A stretch of DNA of 64,000 bases from Ceratothoa steindachneri (Eukaryota > Arthropoda > Malacostraca > Isopoda > Cymothoidae), in NCBI GenBank assembly GCA_963969495.1, contig OZ018327.1, positions 39,697,724-39,761,723 of the forward strand, given 5' to 3'. The notes below the pieces were generated by a model. The model worked only from the letters and a program-made list of their open reading frames with translations, was not told the origin of the DNA and did not search any database. Shown here piece after piece: positions 32,074 to 42,660 of the stretch (position 1 is its first letter; the number at the start of each line of letters is the position of its first letter). Both the position numbers and the translations under genes were made by a program.

Positions 32074-32078
<5 letters not shown>
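30818..32078 (+). mobile_element. maT-like (DD37D-type) transposon relic
   Basis: The left end contains GACGGTATTCTTTCGCA and the right end, inverted, GACGGTATTCGTTCG. The transposase lies between on the plus strand. The left end adjoins the Tc1 element and the right end an (AT)n tract, so TA target duplications cannot be told from background. Confidence 0.7.
30990..31945 (+). pseudogene. maT-like transposase, third catalytic residue lost
   Basis: The N-terminal part is eroded (RKEISDFLNISRRMVEK). From 31430 the reading KFPEKIIVFGSVSIEGNIML, PHFFPERLRLN, VLSEVVEPWID is clear. After a frameshift and stop it gives QQDFMPCHANLKPQ with the second Asp, then IWPPNLPHCNPHSLFKWG. By comparison with relatives the third Asp, 37 residues after the second, is Ser here ('NPHSLFKWG' for 'NPLDY..WG'). 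The C-terminal RFRGRLEAVIEAEAS-like block ends the gene near 31945. Several stops are present. Confidence 0.8.

Positions 32079-32124
<46 letters not shown>
32079..32124. repeat. (AT)n microsatellite
   Basis: Follows the right end of the maT-like element. Confidence 0.95.
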
Positions 32125-32127
<3 letters not shown>

Positions 32128-32648
32128 AAATGTACAGTCTCTGCCATTTATTTCCCCCAACCTAAAGGGGTAAGTGGTCTTCCTGGCTCTTCCCCACGGA
32201 GCTAACTTTAGCGTTTCTTCATCCAAATCACTTCTCAAATGCCTAATAACTGTAAATCACAAAAAGTACTTAAACTTTCCAACGCGAAGCCAAAACTAGG
32301 CGGAGGAATAAGCAGAATCGCCTATTACGATGAAAGAAAGACTCGTTGAGATTGACTATTGGCGGCTTTGGGGCGCTTTTTCTGCTCTTAAGCTCCGTTT
32401 GCCGCGATTCATTAGGAGATTATGACGGGCCGAAGGAGGCACCTTTATTTTAAGTTCGAAACTATCACCATATACGCCCCAAGAGAAAAAATGATGGATT
32501 TTAAGGAGTAGAAACCCCAATCACCCATATTTTGTATAATTTTTGACATTAATATGTATATTATAGCGGCGAAGGCACACACATTCATACGTCCACACGC
32601 ATTCATACGTATATAGATAGGTGAATATTTATTTAATAATAGGTTTAG
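32125..32648. other. No gene seen
   Basis: AT-rich; contains CATTCATACG repeated twice near 32583-32610. Confidence 0.5.
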
Positions 32649-33640
32649 AACAAAGTTCTCGGGTAACTTTTATTGACTGATTTACAACGAAACAATGCAG
32701 CAAAAGAAACATATCAATGAACAATGTAATCGCCCTTATTTTCGAGCACCTGCTTCCAAAATTCAGCTGATTTGCTATCAGAAAAGTCTCCAACTGTAGT
32801 TTTCAGTTCGTCATCATTTGCGAACGTTTTGTCATTCAAGAAGTTCTGGAATGGATGGTAATGGGTTGGTGCCAGGTCTGACAAGTTCGGTGGATGAAGG
32901 AGAACTTCCTACTAAAGCTCCAGAAATTTTTTACGGGTATAATTTGCAACGTGTGGTCGGCTGTATCATGAAGAAACATGACATCAGTCAATTCTGGTCG
33001 CTTCTGCGCACTTGTATATGGCACATGTTGCAGTTGCTGACTGAATAATTGAGCGTCGATAGACTTATTGGGTTGCAATATTCCCCAATAAATCACTCAC
33101 TTTACATCCCACCATACACAAACTATAAGCTTCTTTTGATGTCGGTTGGCCTTTGCCTAAAGTTGTGCAGGTGTACCTTTGTCTGTCCATCTATTTTGCT
33201 AGAAACCATTTCTCATCTGGAGTAAACACTTTGGTCAGCCAATCAAAACGACGTTTCTTGGACAGTAGTTTCATGCAAGCGTCTATGTGCCACTTACAGT
33301 CAGTTTAGGTTAAATCCATACGTCCAGTTTGCTAACTTTGCCTATTTCCTCTTAATGATGCAAAATGGCTGTCGCTGAACTTTTAGGCCAGCTCGCGTGA
33401 TGTCAGATATGGATAAGCTTTGACACAGACGCACAAACGGTTATTGTCAATAAGTACGGGTCGAACACTTCTTGGCTGATCTTGGAGATCGAATTGGCCA
33501 AGTTGAAACTTCGTAAACCTTACTCGTAGGCTGCGTGACGTTTTATTGTGCTTTCTCCAAATGCTTGGTTGGTACAACATTGCTATTGGGCAGCATTTAG
33601 GCTGGACTTGTAATCATACTCCAAAAGAGTACGTTGCTGT
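32649..33640 (-). mobile_element. Mariner (DD34D-type) transposon relic
   Basis: The left end TTAGAACAAAGTTCTCGGGT resembles the mariner terminal motif with GTTCTCGGG. The transposase on the minus strand is mariner-like throughout. The opposite terminal repeat is not recognisable, so the 5' limit is only approximate. Confidence 0.65.
32700..33590 (-). pseudogene. Mariner transposase, heavily broken
   Basis: Minus-strand pieces in order: FTKFQLGQFDLQDQPRSVRP and LTSRELA (helix-turn-helix linker), KRHQKKLIVCVWWDVK, VIYWGILQPNKSIDAQLFSQ, QLQHVPYTSAQKRPELTDVM, FLHDTADHTLQI (second Asp block, normally HHDNARPH) and, in another frame, HPPNLSDLAPTHYHPFQNFL (third block, where the Asp of 'PSDYHLF' has become His). 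It ends with FWKQVLENKGDYIV. Stops and frame changes occur all along the reading, so it is an old copy. Confidence 0.8.
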
Positions 33641-33695
33641 TCACAAGAAAGAGTCCTTTGATTGCTAATTTAGGAAACTTTAGATATCATATATG

Positions 33696-33857
33696 TAGGG
33701 TGTTCGACTCATTACTGCGTAGTGACCTAAGCTTTCCTAGGCCTCGCTTAAAAATGCGTAGTGACCTAGTCTACCTAGGCTCTAGGTCACTATGCACTTT
33801 CAAGCAAGGGCTAGGAAAGACTAGACCACTACACATTAACTAATTGTACACCCTGTA
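33696..33857. mobile_element. 162-bp MITE with inverted arms
   Basis: The left end is TAGGGTGTTCGACTCATTA and the right end, inverted, TACAGGGTGTACAATTAG; both arms continue with TAGTGACCTAAGCTTTCCTAG and its diverged partner. The centre is a smaller palindrome around CCTAGTCTACCTAGG. TA flanks suggest a Tc1/mariner-mobilised element. Confidence 0.8.
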
Positions 33858-34330
33858 TAAATCTATAAATAAATAAACTTTTAAATAAATTTATAAATAT
33901 AAATAAAAACATGATGAGAATATATTATGCATATGATCATCATTATTAGCAAGCGGTTTTATCCCGTTGCTTTGCAATGACTCCCCAAAAAGTGTCGATT
34001 GATCACAGTCCAACGTTCGAGTTTGCTACGTTACTCTCGCTACTGAACGAATTTCATCTTCCCACATTCCCGAGTCTCGCTTTCTGGCTCTCCTTATCTA
34101 TAAATGTGTCCAGTTTAAGAATTCTTTGCTTTATCTTTGCTCGTTTCTTCTACCCTTTGTCCTGCCCATTTCCACTTCAGAGCTTTTATTTATTTGACTA
34201 TATCTCTCACCCATGTTTGTGTTCTTTTCCAAGTGTTTATTTCATTGCCGGGACGAACCTCCATGCATTCCATGCAAATAAATTATACTCACTACGATGA
34301 CATACACAAATATATGACCTGACTGGTAAA
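33858..34330. other. No recognised gene
   Basis: Open frames at 33977-34322 (+) are without recognisable motifs. The block TGTCCTGCCCATTTCCACTT resembles one at 10455, but too little else matches to call a repeat. Confidence 0.45.
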
Positions 34331-35065
34331 TTTAGCTCGATGACACCCAATTTAGCGGCATTTTTTAGTCATGCTACTCTAGCATCTTTTTTATCACGAC
34401 ACTTTTATGACATTTTCTATCTTGTCACTTTAGTGATTTGTTTAATCGCTTTAGTGACATTTTTATCACGCTACTTTGTGACATTTTTATCACGCCGCTT
34501 TAGTGACATTTTTATCACGCTACTTTTGTTACATTTTTATTACGCCGCTTTAGTGATATGTGTAATCGCTTTACTAGACTTTTTAGTCACACCGGCTTAG
34601 CGACATTTGGTCATTCAGTGTGGATGCATTTCTCATCGCAACGTTTTTGTATCACGCTAGTTTAAGTTAGTTTTGTTTTGCCATGATAGTATAATGGAAT
34701 TATTAGTGACGTCAGTTTTATGACATTTTATTTATAGCAGCTAAATGACATTTTTACTCACGCCAATTGTATGGCATTATTAATAGCGCCATTTGAATCA
34801 TATTTTTGTATAACCCCAGTTTCGGGTAAATTTAGTTTCTTCAGTTTAGCAATTTAGTCACGTTGATTTAGTAAGATGTTTAGCTTTGCTAGGTTAGAGA
34901 TGTTTTTATTAATGACAATTCTAGTAATGCCACTTTAAAAAAAAACTATTCACGTCAATTTAGGGGTATTACTCAAGCCAGTTTAGATTATTAACACTTT
35001 TAATGTTACATTAAGATAAGTCGTATTTACAATTTTTGTCACGCTAATTTAGTGAGATGTTTAGT
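34331..35065. repeat. Degenerate ~27-bp minisatellite
   Basis: Units such as GACATTTTTATCACGCTAC plus TTTAGT recur, clearest between 34440 and 34590 and increasingly diverged to about 35065. The 86-codon hydrophobic open frame (34340-34600) is produced by translating the repeat. Confidence 0.8.
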
Positions 35066-35329
35066 CACCTTTCATTAAATGCCGCGCAGCCGGCCAAGCT
35101 TCATTACTTTGGTGTATAGTAAAAAAAACGTATTTGAACAAGCTAAATTTACTATGTAAATTTTAACATGAAGATAGGGATCATTATGAAACCTACTATA
35201 AATATTTACATACCGTATTGAGATGAAATAGGTGCATTGCATAGTCAATTGAACCCAAAGCACAAAAGTTACATTACAATAATATAAAAAAATGAAATGA
35301 AAATAAGTATTCGAACACTTTGAGCTGAT
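35066..35329. other. No gene seen
   Basis: Short AT-rich interval between the minisatellite and a Tc1 relic. Confidence 0.45.
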
Positions 35330-36290
35330 TCAACACTTCTTGTAAATTAGACAGCCAGCACCGCGTACATAAAGCCTTAATATTTAGTATGAAGCTCTCT
35401 TGTATCTATCACAGCCTGGAGTCTGGGGCATGGATTCTATTGTGTTCTGTCGTTTCAAACCCTACTTTGGCCGATTCCTTTTGTAGAATGGTATGTACAT
35501 TTCTTTTGCTTGAAAGCACGTTTTTGTATTTTAGTTTCCTAAGTACTCCATAAATTTTCAATAGGATTTAGATACGAGGATTGTAGAGGGTTTTGAAGTA
35601 TTCGAACAGTGTGTTTTGGGTTGTTGTTCTCTTGGAAGACATATCTGTATAACTTTGACTTACATGCACTTTGTGAGTTTTTTTCATATACTTCCGTATG
35701 CTCATTTTACCTTCAATAAACACAAACTTTTCAACACCCGTCCAGGTCGTGTAATCTCCTGCCATTACATGACCTTCTCCATGTTCATACGTTCCAAGAC
35801 AGTCTTCTTTATTTCTCTAAACGATCTTGCAAGTCATCACTTCCAAACAAATTGAACTTGCTTTCCTCACTGAACACCAGCTAACTCCAAAATTCTATCG
35901 GCTCGTCGAGATTTTTCCTTGCAAAGTAGAGTTATTTCTATCAATTCACTCTAATGATGTGGGGCTTTCTTCTTGGAGCTCTTCTTCGCAATTAGTTCCC
36001 CGTGCGGATAATTTCTCACAGTTGTGTAAAAACTGCCCCGGATGTTGATACGAGGTCTGTCGCTAAAGTCTTACTACTAACGAAGAGATTTTTCCAAACT
36101 TCACAGCAGAGTAGTATTCTACTACTGTCCGTGGGTCTGTCAAAACTTTCATTTAACTACATGTGTGATGGATCCAGTTGTTTAGCAATTACAGGTAGCA
36201 ATAACCTTCATTTAGTAGATATACTGTGTTATCACTCACACCTAGGGAGAGTTCAGCTTTCTTGTTAGAGGTATCTCAGTATGAAAATGA
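35330..36290 (-). pseudogene. Tc1-family transposase relic with internal deletion
   Basis: On the minus strand, frames give GRVLKSLCLLKVK, EGHVMAGDYTTWTGVEKFVF and VFQENNNPKHTVRILQNPLQ, SSYLNPIENLW. Family members read QQDNDPKHT, so the second catalytic Asp is Asn here. Only 22 residues separate that position from the Glu of NPIENLW, against the usual 34, so about 12 residues were deleted. The upstream half is readable only in short pieces across three frames. I could not find matching terminal repeats. Confidence 0.7.
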
Positions 36291-36529
36291 CCTACAAGAA
36301 GGAGTATTACTCGTAGTAGTTGGGGTGATTGATGGATGGACCAGGTAACATGTTTGCAGGAGTATCGATTTACTGCTCTCTGAGATTATTAAAACTCTTT
36401 TAATACTTTTTTTACAATTGCTTTTATATTATTTCATAGCAACTTTGGGGGGGATTTGATAGACTGAAATTCCTGGTTTTGGGGTTTTTTATCTTTCAAA
36501 GGATTTAGGTGTGTGATAAAAAAAGTTCC

Positions 36530-37615
36530 GTCGAAGAAACTTAAAGTTCTACTTTTCTGTAGAACGTCTTATCCATTGTGTGCAGGTGTGACGAGATGGA
36601 AGGGAAAAAAATCGAGCTCTCTGATCTCTTGCGTATGGGCCAAAAAAAGTCCGACATTTGCAAGCTGCTCAACTTCATCCGGATGACCGTCCAAAAAGTC
36701 CCGGAGAGGCTCAAGAACGGGAGAGACCTCAAAGATCGATCTCGTTGAGGCTGACCTCGAGTTTCCAACTGTTTGGCTGTAAGAAATGCCTTCGGAAATG
36801 CTCCTAAGTTCAAAATGACTGCGCTCGCGTAGAAGAGAAACATTTCGGTGGTCGCGATATCCAAGGCATCAAGGAAGAGGGCGGCAAGAACTTGAGGTAC
36901 ATGGAAAGGCCTCTGCTCACCGACGTGAGAACAACGTCGGGAGCGGTGTCGAGCATTCTCAATGACTTGAACAGCCATGGCAATCGAATTGTAAAAAATC
37001 AGAACGACTGCGTAGTAAGCTTCTGCCAGGACGTCTTGGAGGTCCGCTACTTGTCCACGACCAAGCAGTTGGTCTATGTGATATTTCCTGGCGTCGTGGC
37101 CAGTTACTTGCTCACAACGGCAGATTACATTGACATCTTGGCCACGAAAGTCCTGCCCTGAGTGAGAAGGATCACGAAAAAGGCAGACTACGTCTTTCAG
37201 CCGAAAGGTGCTCCGGCCCAAATTGCCAAGACGCGCAAGTGTGGTTGGGGTGGAACATAATTTCTGGTCGAAGGAATTTCGGCCGCCGCAGTTGCCCAAC
37301 CTCGACTACAGCGTGAGGACGCATGTCTAGACAAGGCCTTCAAAGTCTGCCTTAGCAACGTCAACGAGCTGATTGCCTTCGTTAACTGCATATGTGTCAG
37401 CATAAGGAAGGACTTCGTCCACAACTTGTGCACGACCTTCAGGTCTCGCCCGGAGCGCGTGCTCGCCGCCGAGGGCGGCAACATTGATTATTATTACAAT
37501 TTAAACAGATATTCAAATGTTTAAACAAAAAAAAGTATCTGCATCAAAACTATCATTTTGTCCTTTTTGAGAGCGTCGTAACGAGTGTAACAGGACTTTT
37601 GAAATACCCGGTACA
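36530..37615 (+). mobile_element. maT/mariner-like transposon, family M1 copy 2
   Basis: Shares with copy 1 (16650-17835) the N-terminal coding start (GTGTGACGAGATGGAAG), CTTTCAGC..GA/CGGTGC and the 3' end ACGAGTGTAACAGGACTTTT. It is GC-rich compared with its surroundings. The left terminal repeat is not identified. Confidence 0.8.
36595..37490 (+). pseudogene. maT/mariner-like transposase, family M1 copy 2
   Basis: Begins MEGKKIELSDLLRMGQKKSD, ICKLLNFIRMTVQKVPERLK and NGRDLKDRSR, then a stop. This retains a helix-turn-helix that copy 1 has partly lost. Further on, in shifted frames, FQPKGAPAQIAKTRK marks the second catalytic block, where the Asp position reads Lys or is shifted. SKEFRPPQLPNLDYSV and ERVLAAEGGNID mark the third block and the C-terminus. 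The long minus-strand open frame over this region (37299-36541) is antisense. Many stops; inactive. Confidence 0.75.
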
Positions 37616-38800
37616 CATAATACCTTATCATACACTATATAAATCTTATTTTGTTTTATAATAATCTTTTCCTCATGTTGCAATTCCTTTTAGAAATTAA
37701 GCGTGTTAAATTACGTTTGTTCGTTGCATATCATCTTTTTCATTAATATTTTCATGTTCACGTAATACAATATTGTGAATATCACTTTCAGAAGGTTCAT
37801 CCGCGTCTGATCCAACTTTTTCAAGCATTTGTAACACTTTCTCGGCAAAAGACATTGGTTAAGTAATTATTTTGTTATAAACACAAACTTCTTACCCCAA
37901 GCCAATTAAGAAATACGATTTATTGGTATATTTTCTTAGAAGAAAACACCATTAGAGAAGATCGTCTTCAAATAGCCGCCGTTTTCTATACTAAGACAAA
38001 TTATTAAATGCCAATTTAATCTATCCTATTATGTCTAGTGGATTTCAATGGTGATTTTGCGCCAACAAAGGGTAATCCAGTATAATTGTTACTAATAGCC
38101 ATTTCGTACAGATTATTCATCCACCCTAACCTCACCATTTCAGACAGATTATTCACCCACCCAAACCTCGTCCAAAATAAAGAATGGGGACGCTTCTTAT
38201 GTTCCTCCCGCCCCCTCAAATCTGCCAAAGTTTAATACATGGAACTCTCAACACCATTATTTCAATTGAGCCTCTATCATAGGGAAGACTCGAGGATTAA
38301 CTACACTTCCTTACTTTCTGCCATCACAGTATTAATCTAAACCTTTTCTCAGCGACCAAATGTCTTAATATCCATCTTTATACTTTACTACAATATTTCT
38401 TACTCTTATCTGACATGACCTTCGGAGAAACTGTTTAGCAAAAGAGTTACCTATTTACTACAATAACATTTACAAGAGACTAAAAACACCTTTACACAAC
38501 ATTATATCCTCTATTTACTTACTGTACCTTACTCCATCCTAAGCAACTCCCAACCTTCCCCCTAGTTAAGCAATCACACAGAGATTTCATACTTACTGGG
38601 AACTTCAACATCTAAAACGAGTATTGGTCTGACTTAGCCACCAATAGCACCATGCCTATATGACTATAGGGTTCTTAACCATCACACGCCAACGCCAAAA
38701 CACCAGAAAAAGAGTACATTTCCCCTTCTCTTTTAAGAAATATCTGAGAGCTGAATGAGTGATTGTAAATCTCGTCTTGGTCAATGCCACTAAATAATTA
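37616..38800. other. No gene seen
   Basis: AT-rich; includes a local near-duplication around 38105-38170 (ACAGATTATTCA followed by CCACCCTAACCTC or CCACCCAAACCTC). Confidence 0.5.
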
Positions 38801-38922
38801 TACCGGGTCATTCAAAAGTATCGCTATAATTTTAAATTTTAATTAAATAAAAATAGCTTTTTGGATTTGAACAAAATTAGTCGTGAACGTGCTAGGACTG
38901 CTAGAATTAGTCCCATAACGAA

Positions 38923-39562
38923 ACAAGGTCTGCTGACAAAAAGTCGCGTGCTCTCACTTATTTTGATTTATGACCTCATGACCTTCAAAACTTTAAATAA
39001 TTGCCAGACTAACTTTAGGAGGACCTTGGCAATTTTATCATTCGAAAAAGAATGTAAAACAACATAAGGGTTTCAGATTTCGTTAGAATCATCCGAATAG
39101 TTATGATTTTATTGCCAAAACAAATTAATTCCCGGGATAAGCTTGGGACTACCTTGGCAGTTATATCATTCGAAAGAGAATGTAAAACAACATGAGGTTT
39201 TCAAATTTCATTAGAATCGGCCGAATAGTTATGAGGATATTGCCAAATAATCCCTCGGCCAACCTTGGGGGGACTTTGGCAATTGTATCATTCGAAAAAG
39301 AATGTAAAACAACATAAGGGTTTCAAATTTCGTTAGAATCGGTGGAATAGTTATAATGTTATTTTACAAACAAAATAATTCCCGGGCTAAACTTGGGAGG
39401 ACCTTGGCAATTATATCATTTTAAAGGGAATGTAAACAACATAAGGGTTCAAATTTCGTTAGAATCGGCCGAACAGTTACAATGTTATTACCACCAAAAA
39501 AGAAAAACGGGGCCCTACTAACCGACACATCGACATAGTAAGATTTAGAGTCGCACGCGAAT
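38923..39562. mobile_element. Internally repeated non-autonomous element (HINE-like), copy 3, four units
   Basis: Head ACAAGGTCTGCTGACAAAAA, GTCGCGTGCTCTCACTTATT; four ~122-bp units beginning near 38998, 39127, 39248 and 39375; tail ACGGGGCCCTACTAACCGAC and GAGTCGCACGCGA. This is the longest of three copies; the difference in length is due to unit number. Confidence 0.8.
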
Positions 39563-39888
39563 AATAATTCTTCTTCTGTTATCTTAGGCTCCGTCGATTT
39601 CAACGTGAGCGCCTTCTTTTTCGAGACACATTGCCCACCTCTTCATGCATTCTTTTCCAACTCCAGTTAGCATCTGCCTTGTAACAAGATTTCAGGTATT
39701 CCTTATACGTTCCTCTAACTCTTCAACACTCCTGGGTTTTGATGCATAGACTTTGCTTTTCATGAAGCTCGACAGAAGGAAGTCACAGAGCATCAAATCT
39801 GGAGAGCGTGGCGCTCACTCCAGAGGTCCTCGATGACCTACTCATTTATCAAAGAATTTGTGATTCGAGAAATCGCGACCTGCTTTAG

Positions 39889-41260
39889 TACCGGGTGACA
39901 CCCTCAAAACGGGCCCCAACTCTCGATAGGCCTCATTTCTTAATTTTCTGCAAGGATTGAATGAAACCTTGGTGATAACTAGTTTATTATGTTTAAAAAC
40001 ATCATATCAAAACATGAGAGTCTTTGGACTTTTCTTCTTTATTCTAGAGCACGTGTTCGAGTTCAGCTCCATTTAGCTCTGTGCATTTCTTGAAGCGCAG
40101 CACAAAGTTGTCTATGACGTCCTTACAAACCGACCGACTAATGACTCTGATCGCCTCTCTGATAGCTTCCTTGAGTTCCGTGATGTTCCTGGGTCTCTCT
40201 GCGTACACTCTGGATTTAAGGTAGCCCCAGAGAAAGAAATCTGTGGGCTAAGGTCTGGGCTGTGAGATGCCCACTTAAAATCAGTCTTGAGACTGATCAC
40301 ACGGACGCCAAAGTTCTCTTTCAGCCAATCTCGGGACAGGTTTGAGGTGTGAGAGCTTGCTCCATCTTGCTGGAACCAGAACTTCCCCATAAGCGACGGA
40401 AACAATGTCTGCAGCTCCCCCTTGAAGGTTTTGAGGACCACAACATATCGTTCCTTGGTGACTGTCACTGTCGCGCCAGATTCCTCTAAGAAGAATGGTC
40501 CGATGATGCCTCTGGCTCAGATTGCAGTCCATACCGTGCAATTAGGGCTTAGTGGCTACCTCATTTGTTCTGGAGGTTCCCCAGAAGATATTTGTCTTCG
40601 AGTTTACCTTTCCTTCAAGATGGAAGTGAGCCTTATCTGAGGTCTAAAGGAGGTTAAGGAAAGTTGGGGCCTCCTGAATCTTTTCCAGTATCTTGACTGC
40701 CATAGCCTTTCTCTGCTCCTTGTCTGAGGCTGTGAGGGTCTGCTTCGTCCGTATTCTGTATGGGTAGGCCTTTACATACATTACTAGCACTCTCCTGCAA
40801 GTCTCACGGGATATACCGAGGGACTGACTTCGCTTGCGCACAGAGCGTTTTGGACTCTGCTGAACTGACTCTCTCGAGCTCTCGACCAGCTCAGCTCTAC
40901 GCTTCTTAGGGCGTCCTGAATGGTTTGGACGGTTGTCATTGGCTGCATTGAGGTTCTCTATTGTCCCATAGTTCTCGAAGTGGTCCATCAGTCCTGAATT
41001 CTGCTGTTGGAGGGGGCTTTTTTACATTCGAACTGATGCACGAAAGTATCCTGCACTTTTTTTGAACGAGCCTGTCTTGTAGTAATGTTTGACACAGTAT
41101 ATTCTTTGCTAGAGCTCTAATTAAGATCTAGTTGTGTTCACAGGCGTTGCTTCTGTCATGTCCTGCAAAGTAAGGGTGATTAGTGAATGAATAAAAGATA
41201 TATCACAAAAAGTGTGTGCAGGCCCGTTTTTTCTGGTGGGGGGGAGTGTTACCCTGTATA
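39889..41260 (-). mobile_element. Mariner-like transposon, family M2 copy 2 (nested, near full length)
   Basis: The left end TACCGGGTGACACCC, TCAAAACGGGCCCC and the inverted right end TACAGGGTAACACTCC, AAAAAACGGGCC form ~35-bp terminal repeats, with TA at each side. It sits between the second and third catalytic blocks of another mariner transposase. Its coding strand is the same as that of its host element. It is the reference copy for the truncated relic at 18824-19619. Confidence 0.9.
40020..40990 (-). pseudogene. Mariner-like transposase, family M2 copy 2
   Basis: Starts about 40988 with MDHFENYGTIENLNAANDNR, then HSGRPKKRRAELVESSRESV, RKRSQSLGISRETCRRVL and YPYRIRTKQTLTASDKEQR: paired helix-turn-helix with a GRP(K/R) linker. 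The catalytic half is frameshifted: KAHFHLEGK near the first Asp, GIIGPFFLEESGATVTVTKE, WFQQDGASSHTSNLSRDWLK (second Asp), WASHSPDLSP, then a shift at the third Asp. Fewer defects than other relics here suggest a younger insertion. Confidence 0.85.
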
Positions 41261-42228
41261 TATATAGTGTAAGGAGGATCACCATCTTGTTGGAAACACT
41301 TTCTTATTCAGAGAGAAAAAAAGTTTCGATCTATCGCTTGATAATTGGCACCTTTTACATTAACAGTCCGCTGCTGATTATCTTTGAAGAAAAATGGTCC
41401 AATAAGCTTTTTAGAAGAGATAGCGCACCATAGAACGAACTTTGGAGAGTCGCGCTCGTACTCTTCAACAACAACTGGATCGCTTTGACCTCCAAATCGA
41501 GTATTATGTCGATTCACGCGACCAGATAAGTGAAAAATCGCTTCATAATTGAAGAACGTGTTATCCAAGAGAGAAGGGTCATTTTCGTGATTGTGTATGA
41601 GTGTCTCACATAGCTCTACCCTTCGATCAAAGTCCTCTTCCATACGTTGTTGAACAACTTGTTTTTTAAAGGAAACATTTACAAGTCTTTACGTAGTATC
41701 CGTTGGATGGTTGAAGCATGCAGGGCTACATAATTCCCGCGAGGATCTGTTTATGGACTTCCCTTGGCTTCTGTTCAAAGCTTCTTCAACGATAGCAATG
41801 TTTTCCTCAGAAAGGCTACTTCTAGGTCTTCCTGTACGTGGTCTATCGGCCAAAGAGTCTGTTTCCATAAATCTCTTATGAATGGAATAAATTGTAGAGC
41901 GCACTGGGCAAGAAGGCGTCTCATAAGAAATCACGGAATCGTCTTTGAATTTCGGCTGGAAATTGGTAAACTTCCTGCCAGGCAGCGATTTTAGACTTCA
42001 TTTCCAAAGTCAAATGATCACCCATTTTGACTAGATGTAGGGTTCAACTTATATACCAATAAATTATAATTTAGTGAACTATATTATCTACAAAATTGAA
42101 GTCCTCAGTTTAAAATCTGAAAAAGAAATGTAAAGGGATTTTTTGAATGACCCATGTGAGAAGATACCATCGTCTACATATGAACCTTCAATGAATCTTT
42201 TCCTTCAGTGTTTGTTTGTTTACTGTGC

Positions 42229-42355
42229 AGTGATGATATCAACATCCAACAATCCATTGATGATAGCTACATCTGGTTATCCATTGGTGATATCTATAAC
42301 TTGATATACATTGATGATATTTACATCCGGCTATCCATTGATGATATCTACATCT
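42229..42355. repeat. 27-bp minisatellite, about four and a half units
   Basis: Units like CATTGATGATATCTACATCT plus GGCTATC repeat head to tail. Because the period is nine codons, a short frame shows repeats of DDIYIRLSI type; I see no sign that it is a gene. Confidence 0.85.
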
Positions 42356-42660
42356 GGCCGAGCCAGATCATTACTAAAGTGTTCCATAAAGTACATTACG
42401 GCGTTTTCGTTTCACATTAAAGCAAACGCAGATTTGCCACCAGCGAAAGCCATAGCCATCGTCTTCTTAAGGAATGGTCGGTTTTAACACACCGTTGAAT
42501 CTCCTCGGCCACTCATAACAAAGTGCACACTCATTTGATAAAATTTGATGTTTCTTTCGTGTTTAAGACGCCCACCATTGAAATCCCCGTCTTCTCATTC
42601 CTCAAAAAGCCATGACAACTGAGCCACTGCGATTATTGCCATGTTATAATTTTATTGTAT

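Larger units (their letters stand above)
39590..42010 (-). pseudogene. DD41D-type mariner transposase, split by a nested mariner
   Basis: N-terminal half (42010-41265): VRSTIYSIHKRFMETDSLAD, RPRTGRPRSSLSEENIAIV, then DPSLLDNTFFNYEAIFHLSG (first catalytic region, usual D of 'SDEA' not kept), SPKFVLWCAISSKKLIGPFF and FQQDGDPPYT (second Asp). After the inner element, RDFSNHKFFDK, VGHRGPLE, APRSPDLMLCDFLLSSFMKS and KVYASKPRSVEELEERIRNT follow (39880-39600). Bridging the gap gives about 41 residues between second and third Asp, as in the intact-looking spacing at 54-55 kb. It contains several stops. Confidence 0.85.
38801..42154 (-). mobile_element. DD41D-type mariner transposon with two nested insertions (outer element)
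   Basis: The left end is TACCGGGTCATTCAAAAG; the right end, inverted, is ACATGGGTCATTCAAAAA. The transposase reads from 42010 down to 39590 once the inner mariner (39889-41260) is removed. A HINE-like element (38923-39562) lies between its stop and its left end. Subtracting both insertions gives a size of about 1.35 kb, normal for mariners. Confidence 0.85.

Noticed and set aside
34340..34600. 86-codon hydrophobic, membrane-like open frame
   Set aside because: Produced by translating the ~27-bp minisatellite; its periodicity follows the DNA repeat.
36541..37299. 252-codon minus-strand open frame, the longest in the window
   Set aside because: It is antisense to the M1 transposase relic, whose catalytic and terminal motifs are on the plus strand. 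GC-rich codons keep the reverse strand free of stops.
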